The translations under genes and the position numbers were made by a program. From JAWXCF01 sp034440515 (GTDB lineage Bacteria; Bacteroidota; Bacteroidia; CAILMK01), in contig JAWXCF010000105.1 in NCBI GenBank assembly GCA_034440515.1, positions 1-7,383 on the forward strand: a stretch of 7,383 nucleotides of DNA. The letters run 5' to 3'. This document shows, piece by piece, positions 1 to 6,031 of the stretch (positions are counted from its first letter, which is position 1; each line of letters starts with the position of its first letter). The notes below the pieces were generated by a model. That model was not told the origin of the DNA, made no database searches, and was given only the letters and a program-made list of their open reading frames with translations.

Positions 1-22
1 ATTAAATATTATACACTTTTTA

Positions 23-1435
23 ATGTACACAAGCTATCATAAAATAAACGAATTTGATATTGCTTTTTTCAAATCAATTCTGGCGGAATCTTCCATTTTA
101 ATTGCTGAAAATGAGTTGCTTGAATTTGCCTCTGATTATACAGAAGATTTGGTATTTCTACCTGATCTGGTATTAAAACCACAAACTGTACAGCAAGTAA
201 GCGAAATATTGGGCTATTGCAATACACATCATATATCAGTTACGCCCAGAGGGGCAGGTACGGGTCTAAGTGGTGGTTCGCTACCCATTCACGGGGGCAT
301 TAGCTTGTGTATGACTTTAATGGATGCTATACTAGACCTAGATGTAAATAATATGATGGCAACAGTACAGCCAGGCATTATAAATGAAGCATTTCAACAG
401 CATATAGCCGCCCACGGTTTATTTTATCCGCCAGACCCTGCCAGTAAAGGTTCTTGTCAATTAGGTGGTAATGTAGCACATAGCGGCGGTGGACCTAGGG
501 CATTGAAATATGGTACGACTAAGGATTACATTCTAAACCTGCAAATTGTATTGCCAGAAGGTACCATAATGTGGACAGGGGCTAATACTCTAAAAAACAG
601 TACGGGCTATAACCTAACCCAACTAATGATAGGGAGCGAGGGTACACTTGCCGTAGTCACTGCAATAGTGGTGAAGCTAATACCGTTACCCAAATATGAC
701 CTAAGCCTAATGGCAGGTTTCAGCAGTGCCATAGATGCCTGTGCCTGTGTATCTCATATATTTCTGGCTGGGGTGTCGCCCAGTGCATTAGAGTTTATGG
801 AAGTAGACGCCTTGCGCCTTTCTATACTGCATACAGGTAGCAGTTACAGTCCCATAGCTGGGGCAGAGGCCTTTTTATTGATAGAACTGAATGCACATAA
901 GCACGCTGAACTAGAAGATCAAGCTGCACTAGTATATGAAGTATTAGAGCAATATAATGTGATAGATGTAGAGGTAGCCGATACCGAAAATCAAAAAGGG
1001 ATACTTTGGGGTTTGCGGAGGAAAATAGGTGAAGCTGTAAAACTAAGCAGTATATACAAAGAGGAAGATACAGTTGTGCCTAGACATAGTTTGCCGATTC
1101 TGTTGCAGAGGGTAAAGGAAATAGGGTCGCGATATCACTTTTCATCAATTTGTTATGGACACGCAGGGGACGGTAATCTGCACGTAAATATTATGAAGGG
1201 CAATATGAACGATGAAGATTGGGATACCAAATTGATATTTGGCATTCGAGAAATATTCGGCGTGTGTAAACAACTAAAGGGTACAATAAGTGGAGAGCAC
1301 GGCATCGGATTGGTACAAAAGTCCTATTTGGATATCGTATTTGACCCAATTCATTTTAAACTAATGCGTGGAATTAAACGGGTGTTCGACCCAAATAATA
1401 TCTTAAATCCAAGTAAAATATTCGATTTAGAATAA
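23..1435 (+). CDS. FAD-linked 2-hydroxyacid dehydrogenase, GlcD/D-lactate dehydrogenase type
   Basis: This 470-residue flavoprotein probably oxidises a D-2-hydroxyacid (glycolate, D-lactate or D-2-hydroxyglutarate) to the 2-oxoacid; sequence alone does not settle which. The N-terminal half is the PCMH-type FAD-binding domain, with PRGAGTGLSGG at residues 75-85 and the GNVAHSGGGPRALKYGTT segment at 149-166. The C-terminal half is the FAD-oxidase C domain, with GHAGDGNLH at 379-387 and SGEHGIG at 423-429. By analogy with D-2-hydroxyglutarate dehydrogenase, His380, His387 and Glu425 are the likely metal ligands. The ending KRVFDPNNILNPSKIF is typical, and the length matches the usual 460-490. 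No signal peptide or membrane segment is visible, so a cytoplasmic or membrane-peripheral location is likely. No GlcE or GlcF partner lies in the window. No in-frame stop occurs between base 1 and the ATG, so an upstream start cannot be excluded, but the family N-terminus fits this ATG. No Shine-Dalgarno sequence is seen. Its last codons overlap the convergent gene by 9 bases. Confidence 0.93.
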   Translation: MYTSYHKINEFDIAFFKSILAESSILIAENELLEFASDYTEDLVFLPDLVLKPQTVQQVSEILGYCNTHHISVTPRGAGTGLSGGSLPIHGGISLCMTLMDAILDLDVNNMMATVQPGIINEAFQQHIAAHGLFYPPDPASKGSCQLGGNVAHSGGGPRALKYGTTKDYILNLQIVLPEGTIMWTGANTLKNSTGYNLTQLMIGSEGTLAVVTAIVVKLIPLPKYDLSLMAGFSSAIDACACVSHIFLAGVSPSALEFMEVDALRLSILHTGSSYSPIAGAEAFLLIELNAHKHAELEDQAALVYEVLEQYNVIDVEVADTENQKGILWGLRRKIGEAVKLSSIYKEEDTVVPRHSLPILLQRVKEIGSRYHFSSICYGHAGDGNLHVNIMKGNMNDEDWDTKLIFGIREIFGVCKQLKGTISGEHGIGLVQKSYLDIVFDPIHFKLMRGIKRVFDPNNILNPSKIFDLE

Positions 1436-2743
1436 CAAAACATTTTTCCTTTCCTCTAGGTCAGGGTAGTACCACATACTAAATTTATGGGATATAGCGA
1501 CAAATGATATTAGAACTGCCAAGTTGAGAAATGACTCAATTAGTCCAAATAGGTAGTTTTTAGAGTATATATAGTTAGCATCATAACTAGAATAATTCAA
1601 ACTTCTAATGGTATTCAACAACAAAAATTTCAGAACCAATATAATAATGAAACTAAAGAATATACTCGTTGCTATCTTTTTCAAGACTGACCCCTTTCCA
1701 AATATGATATAGAGCCAATAAAATAGAGGTAATCTATAGGCAGAAAACTTTCCCCCAACAGGCCAAGCTAGTGCAATAAGAACAAAGCTTACACCAGAAG
1801 CTACAATTTTTAGCTCTTCAAATAATTCTACACTAGAAGTAGAATTAAGACTTATGTAAATTCCATTTAAATGAGTTAAAGTAATAGAAAAGCTGCTGAA
1901 TAAGAAATGGATGGAATCACTAATTAGTTTGGTATTTTCATTTCTAAAAGAAATTATAAACAATAGTCCAGCTACTGTAATAAGTAGTAATTGAAATAAG
2001 GTAATTCTAGTATTTAAACTGTAGTTTCCTCCATATTGCAATCTGTTCCTTAATCTTTTGATTGAAATGAGATCATACCAAGTAGAGTAGCCAGGCAAAC
2101 CAATGGCTATTAAGCCAGTAAGTAAAAGAAATGCAAAAGGTAAATTCAGAATAAAGCTTCTACCTATAATGTTAAATCCGGACCCTGTAATGGAACTATT
2201 AACTTGAGATAAAGCCTCAATACTAAGGGGAATTCCCTTTACATTGCCTGATTTAGTGAAAGTAGAATATACATAACTGGCTATTAGACACAGAATAGTT
2301 AAAGCCAGCAAACTGCTAAAGTATATTCGGACAAATTGCTTAATATGATCAGAATAGCTGGAAAATTTAGAGTTAGAAACTGTTTTAATACCACGTAATT
2401 CTGCTAAATATACAGGGTAAGACAACACCAGCGAATAAGTAAATAGCTGAAATATACTGACTATAAACCAACTATAGCTACCAGCAGGACTCATATCATT
2501 ATCTAATATGGTGTGTAAGCCAATACTTTGCATAGATAAGTACGTACAGCTTAGTATATTGTTATGGTGCTTCAGCATATGATAATCACGAGTTGAAATT
2601 AGATAATCAAAACTGTAATAGTCGCCACAAGAAAGTAGAAGGCATTGTACTATAAATAGAAAACCCAATAGCAGAATAAATCCTGAGATTGGGTTAAAAT
2701 ATAGTTTACGTTGAAACTGAATGAGAATGTTTGATAGTTTCAA
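1427..2743 (-). CDS. Divergent TrkH/KtrB-like cation transporter membrane protein, TTG start
   Basis: This 438-residue integral membrane protein has about eight hydrophobic segments, near residues 18-38, 90-113, 138-160, 199-220, 247-266, 313-330, 357-376 and 400-417. The spacing suits the four M1-P-M2 repeats of the TrkH/KtrB K+ transporter superfamily. Local resemblances by eye are FNPISGFILLLGF near the start, SIGLHTI at 73-79 (family TGLxVV-like filter 1), SSITGSGFNIIG at 183-194 (family SAFxNAGF filter 2), LPFAFLLLTGLIAIGLPGYS at 201-220 (family LGGLGFPV helix), HLNGIYI at 291-297 (filter 3) and PVGGKFSAYRLP at 328-339 (family STAGGIKVTR). The fourth filter is not recognisable. No ATG lies between the upstream in-frame stop (2774-2776) and residue 56, so TTG at 2743 is the best start; it keeps the first helix and sits 16 bases after the nfu stop, suggesting translational coupling. 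No RCK partner (TrkA/KtrA) is in the window. Transport activity is inference and could be lost; fold assignment is moderately sure. Confidence 0.6.
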   Translation of the reverse strand: MKLSNILIQFQRKLYFNPISGFILLLGFLFIVQCLLLSCGDYYSFDYLISTRDYHMLKHHNNILSCTYLSMQSIGLHTILDNDMSPAGSYSWFIVSIFQLFTYSLVLSYPVYLAELRGIKTVSNSKFSSYSDHIKQFVRIYFSSLLALTILCLIASYVYSTFTKSGNVKGIPLSIEALSQVNSSITGSGFNIIGRSFILNLPFAFLLLTGLIAIGLPGYSTWYDLISIKRLRNRLQYGGNYSLNTRITLFQLLLITVAGLLFIISFRNENTKLISDSIHFLFSSFSITLTHLNGIYISLNSTSSVELFEELKIVASGVSFVLIALAWPVGGKFSAYRLPLFYWLYIIFGKGSVLKKIATSIFFSFIIILVLKFLLLNTIRSLNYSSYDANYIYSKNYLFGLIESFLNLAVLISFVAISHKFSMWYYPDLEERKNVLLF

Positions 2744-2759
2744 GTTTGTTAAATTTGAT

Positions 2760-3344
2760 TTACAGCGATTCAGCTACCACTTCTTTTACTTCTGGTACCA
2801 ATCTCTGCATCAGATTTTGAATACCACTTTTTAAAGTAACGGTACTGCTGGGGCAACCAGAACAACTACCTTTAAGTGCTACAGTTAATTGTCCAGTTTC
2901 GACATCAAACTTTAAAAAATCTATGTTTCCACCGTCCATTTCAACTACTGGTTTTATGTTTTTACTTAGAATCTCCTTTATTTTTTTTATAATGTCTGTA
3001 TCAGAATCTTCAAATACATTATCATCTGCACCCGTATCATCATCTAATACTATGGGATCGTTTGCATTTTTGTATTCTTTTAAAAATGTTCTGATAATAG
3101 GAATTAATTCTGCCCACATTGCAGCCTCTACTTTGGTAATGCTTACAAAGTTTTGACTAATAAATACACCTTGAATAAAGTTAAATTTAAACAAGGCAGT
3201 CGCTAGCGGACTAATAGAAGTATCTGAACCATAAGGAAAGTCGTAAGATCTGCTTCCTTTTATAAGTGGAACATTATATACAAACTTGATGCTCTCAGGG
3301 TTGGGGGTTTGTTCAGCATAAACGGTTATGAATTGCTCGCTCAT
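2760..3344 (-). CDS. nfu: Nfu-type iron-sulfur cluster carrier (Nfu_N plus NifU C-terminal domain)
   Basis: This 194-residue protein probably carries Fe-S clusters from the assembly machinery to apo-enzymes in the cytoplasm. Residues 5-90 form an Nfu N-terminal domain, starting with the typical ITVYAEQTPNPESIKF. Residues 100-118 form a very acidic linker. Residues 118-192 form the NifU-like domain, with EMDGGNIDFLKF at 135-146 and the cluster-binding CSGC motif (Cys161, Cys164) within GSCSGCPSSTVTLKSGI. Both cysteines are present, and the length is normal for the bacterial two-domain Nfu. The ATG at 3344 places the N-terminal domain exactly as in the family. The gene is preceded by a 117-base gap with a promoter-like box and followed 16 bases later by the TrkH-like gene. 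The upstream neighbour, QueE, is a 4Fe-4S enzyme that could be a client, but that is inference. An A8 run lies in the linker region of the gene (2981-2988). Confidence 0.93.
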   Translation of the reverse strand: MSEQFITVYAEQTPNPESIKFVYNVPLIKGSRSYDFPYGSDTSISPLATALFKFNFIQGVFISQNFVSITKVEAAMWAELIPIIRTFLKEYKNANDPIVLDDDTGADDNVFEDSDTDIIKKIKEILSKNIKPVVEMDGGNIDFLKFDVETGQLTVALKGSCSGCPSSTVTLKSGIQNLMQRLVPEVKEVVAESL

Positions 3345-3461
3345 TATTTTATTTATATAGTATTACCAATTGATAACAATTACTTTCATAACAAAATTAC
3401 AGTATGTAGGTTCTCATTTGCCCATTACCAATATAAATAGTAGGAATTGTAACTAGCTGAT
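3345..3461 (-). promoter_or_regulatory. Intergenic spacer with candidate promoter for nfu
   Basis: The 117 bases between the queE stop and the nfu ATG contain, on the minus strand, TAATTTTG at 3392-3399. This is a full match to the Bacteroidota -7 box TAnnTTTG and would leave an untranslated leader of about 45 bases. The nearest TTG further upstream (3429-3431) is 29 bases away, longer than the usual 17-23, so the -33 element is weak or absent. TTG is part of a 9-base sequence, ATTGGTAAT, that occurs twice here (3424-3432 and 3362-3370, minus strand). No hairpin followed by a T run is visible after queE, so read-through from folD-queE remains possible. Confidence 0.4.
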
Positions 3462-4127
3462 TTATGGAATTTCCAGATACTTATGCGTTTGTAGTGAGAT
3501 TCTCCATCTAGGATTTTCTTTCACAAACTCAATAATCAATGGTGTCATTTTATCTCGTCTATCCCACTCTGGTTGCAAGTAGAGAAGACATTCATTTGAT
3601 ACCAAACTGGCTTGCTCAACTGCCCAAGCAAAATCATATTTATTAAAAATAATGACCTTTAATTCATTAGCCCGCTTATATACATTTTGCAGAGGCATCT
3701 TAAATTTTTTCGGAGAAAGGCATATCCAATCTATTTCACCAGAATATTCGCTTGAACCAGAAGTTTCTATATTTATGTGAAAGCCTTTTAGCTTTAATGC
3801 TTGTGTAAGGGGGAACAAATTATGAATTAATGGTTCACCACCAGTTATTACAGCCAGTCTTGCAGGGTGTTTGGCAGCTTCTTTAGCAATATGTTGTACA
3901 GTGGTAATGGGGTGTGCATCAATAGGCCAAGATTCCTTTACGTCGCACCAATGACAACCCACATCACATCCACCTAATCTAATAAAATAAGCAGCTTGAC
4001 CTTGAAAATAACCCTCACCCTGAATGGTGTAGAATTGTTCCATTACAGGCAATTCTTCTCCTGTTTCAACAGAAATGCTCTTTCCCGCTTGATTTAGTTG
4101 GGTAGTATGTTCTAAGACCTTTATCAA
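3462..4127 (-). CDS. queE: 7-carboxy-7-deazaguanine synthase (radical SAM), TTG start
   Basis: QueE converts 6-carboxy-5,6,7,8-tetrahydropterin to 7-carboxy-7-deazaguanine, a step toward preQ0 and queuosine in tRNA. The enzyme needs S-adenosylmethionine, a 4Fe-4S cluster and Mg2+. The protein shows the QueE signature EQFYTIQGEGYFQG at 30-43, the radical-SAM CX3CX2C motif (Cys54, Cys58, Cys61) in GGCDVGCHWCD, the TGGEP SAM-binding motif at 95-99, ETSGS at 121-125 and the ending SLQTHKYLEIP. At 221 residues it is slightly long for the family. The frame has no ATG before Met29. TTG at 4127 lies 12 bases after the folD stop and three codons after an in-frame stop, so TTG is the preferred start. 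ATG at codon 29 would start right at the first conserved block and is a less likely alternative. Close spacing suggests co-transcription with folD. The other queuosine genes (queC, queD, queF) are not in this window. Confidence 0.93.
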   Translation of the reverse strand: MIKVLEHTTQLNQAGKSISVETGEELPVMEQFYTIQGEGYFQGQAAYFIRLGGCDVGCHWCDVKESWPIDAHPITTVQHIAKEAAKHPARLAVITGGEPLIHNLFPLTQALKLKGFHINIETSGSSEYSGEIDWICLSPKKFKMPLQNVYKRANELKVIIFNKYDFAWAVEQASLVSNECLLYLQPEWDRRDKMTPLIIEFVKENPRWRISLQTHKYLEIP

Positions 4128-4139
4128 TGATTTTTATTT

Positions 4140-5039
4140 TTAAATTTTTGAAGGCAAGCTTAGACCTAGTCTTTTATTTGCTAGTAACAATGTATTGTTT
4201 AACAAACTAGCTATGGTCATAGGACCGACACCCTTAGGTACGGGAGTTATGTATTGGCATTTTGGTGCAACATTTATAAAATCCACATCACCACTTAAAC
4301 TAAATCCTGATTTTTTAGTTTCATCTTTCACTCTGGTAGTGCCCACGTCAATTATTACGACACCTTCTTTTACCATATCAGCTGTTATCAATTTAGGTCG
4401 ACCAACAGCTGAAATTATAATGTCTGCTTGAAGCGTAAGCTCCTTAAGGTTTTTAGTTTTACTATGGCAATGAACAACAGTAGCGTTGCCAAGTTTATGA
4501 TTTAAACTCATTAGAATTGCCATAGGTCCACCAACTATTTGACTGCGACCTATTACCACACAGTTTTTGCCTTCTGTTTTTATATCATAATGTTCTAATA
4601 ACAATAATATACCGGCTGGTGTAGCAGGCAAAACGGCATCAATTCCTTTTACCATTCTACCTATGTTTATGGGGTGAAACCCATCAACATCTTTGTTAGG
4701 GTCAGTATGTTCAATTATTTTATTTACACTAATGCGTTTGGGTAGAGGCAGTTGAACAATTAGTCCGTCAATTTGGCCGTCACTGTTTATCTCAGATATT
4801 TTATCGAGAATAAATTCTTCGGACACTTGATTGTCAAATTTTAAAAGACTTGACTTAAAGCCAACCTCGGCACAAGCCATTATTTTATAGTTAATGTAGG
4901 CGTGGCTAGCTGGGTCTTCTCCAATAAGTATGGCACATAAATGTGGGGGTCTATGACCAAGTTGGACTCTGTATTCTACTTTTTCTTTTAGAGATTTTTT
5001 TAATATACTTGCAACCAGTTGCCCGTCAATAATTTGCAT
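4140..5039 (-). CDS. folD: Bifunctional methylenetetrahydrofolate dehydrogenase/cyclohydrolase
   Basis: FolD interconverts 5,10-methylene-, 5,10-methenyl- and 10-formyl-tetrahydrofolate in the cytoplasm, using NAD(P), and supplies one-carbon units for purines and formyl-Met-tRNA. All main motifs are visible in 299 residues, a normal length. These are the catalytic YxxxK (Tyr48, Lys52), DGLIVQLPLP at 91-100, the DVDGFHPINIGRM folate-site segment at 117-129, PATPAGILLLL at 138-148, the Rossmann-type GRSQIVGGP at 164-172, IIDVGTT at 229-235 and the C-terminal PKGVGPMTIASLL at 268-280. The last motif usually reads PGGVGPMT; here Lys replaces the first Gly. The ATG at 5039 gives the standard MxIIDGxxxA start. 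The gene lies 32 bases after the barrel gene and 12 bases before queE on the same strand. Both folD and queE handle pterin-derived compounds, which makes the pairing sensible but does not prove shared regulation. Confidence 0.95.
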   Translation of the reverse strand: MQIIDGQLVASILKKSLKEKVEYRVQLGHRPPHLCAILIGEDPASHAYINYKIMACAEVGFKSSLLKFDNQVSEEFILDKISEINSDGQIDGLIVQLPLPKRISVNKIIEHTDPNKDVDGFHPINIGRMVKGIDAVLPATPAGILLLLEHYDIKTEGKNCVVIGRSQIVGGPMAILMSLNHKLGNATVVHCHSKTKNLKELTLQADIIISAVGRPKLITADMVKEGVVIIDVGTTRVKDETKKSGFSLSGDVDFINVAPKCQYITPVPKGVGPMTIASLLNNTLLLANKRLGLSLPSKI

Positions 5040-5071
5040 TTAGAATTATGTACTTTTTATTCTTAGGAAGA

Positions 5072-5794
5072 CTAGAAATTATATCCTATTTTAAACCCTA
5101 AGGAATAAATCGGAAGAGTCCTCGAAATTTCACTACTTCTGTATATAAATCCATTACCTGTAGGTGATAATGTTCTTTCTGGTATTGTAGAAGTCCTAGT
5201 TCTAATACCTATACCTGTGTAACTATCCATATAAATATTATTACCTATTTCATATTGTCGCCCTAAAACACCAACGAAATCAAATATATTATCATACAGA
5301 CTAAGGCTTTGTGGCCCTACAAATTGGTTAGAATTGTCCATAAAGTTAAAATTAAATCGTTTATACCTAGCTTCAATTTGCAAATAAGATCCTTCTGGAA
5401 AATCATCGCCACCGTCTAAATAATATCTGATACCTAGTCTTGATGTAAAGCCAATTTTATAATTACCACTGTCTCTCATTCTTAGACTTCTATCATTGTC
5501 TCCATCAATATTAAATTCACCTAATAAACCAGCAAAGTCTCTAAATGTAACACCCAAACCTAGTTCTGCTGCAAAACCTTTACCTAAGTTGTGCTCTAGG
5601 ATTATTGGAAGTTCACCTCCAATTATTAATAATGGTGAAATTTTAATCAAATTTTTATATTCTGGAGCTGATTTTCTAGACTTATCGTTCTCATCTTCGC
5701 TATATATTCTTAATTTCTCTGTTTTTTTTTGAGCACTTAACTGAACAAAAGACATTAAACTTAAGAAAGTTAAGAGAATTAGTTTATTTTTCAT
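5072..5794 (-). CDS. Outer-membrane beta-barrel protein with Sec signal peptide, function unknown
   Basis: This 240-residue protein has a clear Sec signal: MKNK, then a hydrophobic stretch through residue 19, with probable cleavage after Ala21 (LSA-Q). A charged stretch at 22-45 follows. The remainder alternates hydrophobic and polar residues with Gly and aromatic girdles, for example LLIIGGELPIILEHNLGKG at 55-73, GIRYYLDGG at 121-129 and the end SLGFKIGYNF. A terminal Phe is typical of proteins inserted by the BAM complex. The motifs 'GIRYYL' and 'LGKGFAAELGLG' recall small Bacteroidota barrels, perhaps of 8-10 strands, but I cannot name a family or substrate. A run of nine A bases lies in codons 22-25, just after the signal peptide. 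The gene is first in the five-gene minus-strand run and 32 bases ahead of folD; it may share its promoter without a shared function. Confidence 0.8.
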   Translation of the reverse strand: MKNKLILLTFLSLMSFVQLSAQKKTEKLRIYSEDENDKSRKSAPEYKNLIKISPLLIIGGELPIILEHNLGKGFAAELGLGVTFRDFAGLLGEFNIDGDNDRSLRMRDSGNYKIGFTSRLGIRYYLDGGDDFPEGSYLQIEARYKRFNFNFMDNSNQFVGPQSLSLYDNIFDFVGVLGRQYEIGNNIYMDSYTGIGIRTRTSTIPERTLSPTGNGFIYRSSEISRTLPIYSLGFKIGYNF

Positions 5795-5865
5795 TTGTTT
5801 TACTATTTGTTGTTAAGACAAAAAAAGCATTGATAAAGTTGCTTTCTAGTAGGTAATTACGGCGT

Positions 5866-5896
5866 CAAAGTTAAAATATTTTGTGGATAATTCTAA
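5866..5896 (-). promoter_or_regulatory. Candidate Bacteroidota-type promoter for the barrel gene
   Basis: On the minus strand, TAACTTTG at 5866-5873 matches TAnnTTTG exactly. TTA at 5894-5896, 20 bases further upstream, differs from the -33 TTG by one base. The leader to the ATG at 5794 would be about 65 bases. It contains a weak 6-base inverted pair AAAGCA/TGCTTT (5824-5829 and 5840-5845, 10-base loop) of doubtful meaning. If folD and queE are co-transcribed, this may be the promoter for them too. Confidence 0.45.
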
Positions 5897-5922
5897 ATTT
5901 AAATGAGTAAACACGTGCTAAT

Positions 5923-5951
5923 TTGATGTTGATGAATGAATGTTATGTTTT
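5923..5951 (+). promoter_or_regulatory. Candidate promoter for the secreted-protein gene at 6032
   Basis: TTG at 5923-5925 is followed after 18 bases by TATGTTTT at 5944-5951, one mismatch from TAnnTTTG. This would give a leader of about 75 bases. A second possible -7 box, TATTTTCG at 5983-5990, also has one mismatch but lacks a TTG at suitable distance. The rest of the 237-base divergent spacer (5795-6031) is AT-rich and shows no gene, RNA gene or riboswitch that I can recognise. Confidence 0.3.
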
Positions 5952-5956
5952 AATAC

Positions 5957-5975
5957 AAATAAAATAATTTTATTT
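5957..5975. repeat. Perfect AT-only inverted repeat in the divergent spacer
   Basis: AAATAAAATAATTTTATTT is a perfect palindrome with 9-base arms around one A. It lies between the candidate promoter and the start codon of the gene at 6032. It could be a protein-binding site or simply a product of very AT-rich sequence. It is not a convincing terminator, because it lacks a GC stem and a gene ending on either side. Confidence 0.35.
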
Positions 5976-6031
5976 AAAAGACTATTTTCGTCGTCAAATT
6001 TTACTCTAATAAAAATATCAATACATTTATT

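Noticed and set aside
1427..2743. The AT-rich membrane-protein gene considered as a pseudogene because it lacks an ATG start
   Set aside because: The frame is intact for 438 codons, TTG is a usable start, the eight membrane segments are whole, and the C-terminal tail (YYPDLEERKNVLL) still resembles the family tail, so a working protein is more likely.
2923..3156. A 77-codon plus-strand open frame inside the nfu gene
   Set aside because: It lies wholly antisense to a well-supported Nfu coding sequence, and its translation is low-complexity Ser/Phe/Ile-rich with no recognisable motif.
4195..4431. A 78-codon plus-strand open frame inside folD
   Set aside because: It is antisense to conserved FolD motifs and shows no domain of its own.
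5496..5732. A 78-codon plus-strand open frame inside the barrel gene
   Set aside because: It mirrors the signal peptide and barrel coding region on the other strand and has no independent support.
5824..5845. AAAGCA/TGCTTT inverted pair ahead of the barrel gene, considered as a riboswitch or terminator stem
   Set aside because: The stem is only 6 bases with a 10-base loop and no T run or conserved aptamer sequence.
5903..5967. Two tiny plus-strand frames (7 and 13 codons, overlapping stop and start at 5924-5928) in the divergent spacer, considered as leader peptides
   Set aside because: They lie around or upstream of the candidate promoter, have no regulatory codon pattern or attenuator hairpin, and frames this short are expected by chance.
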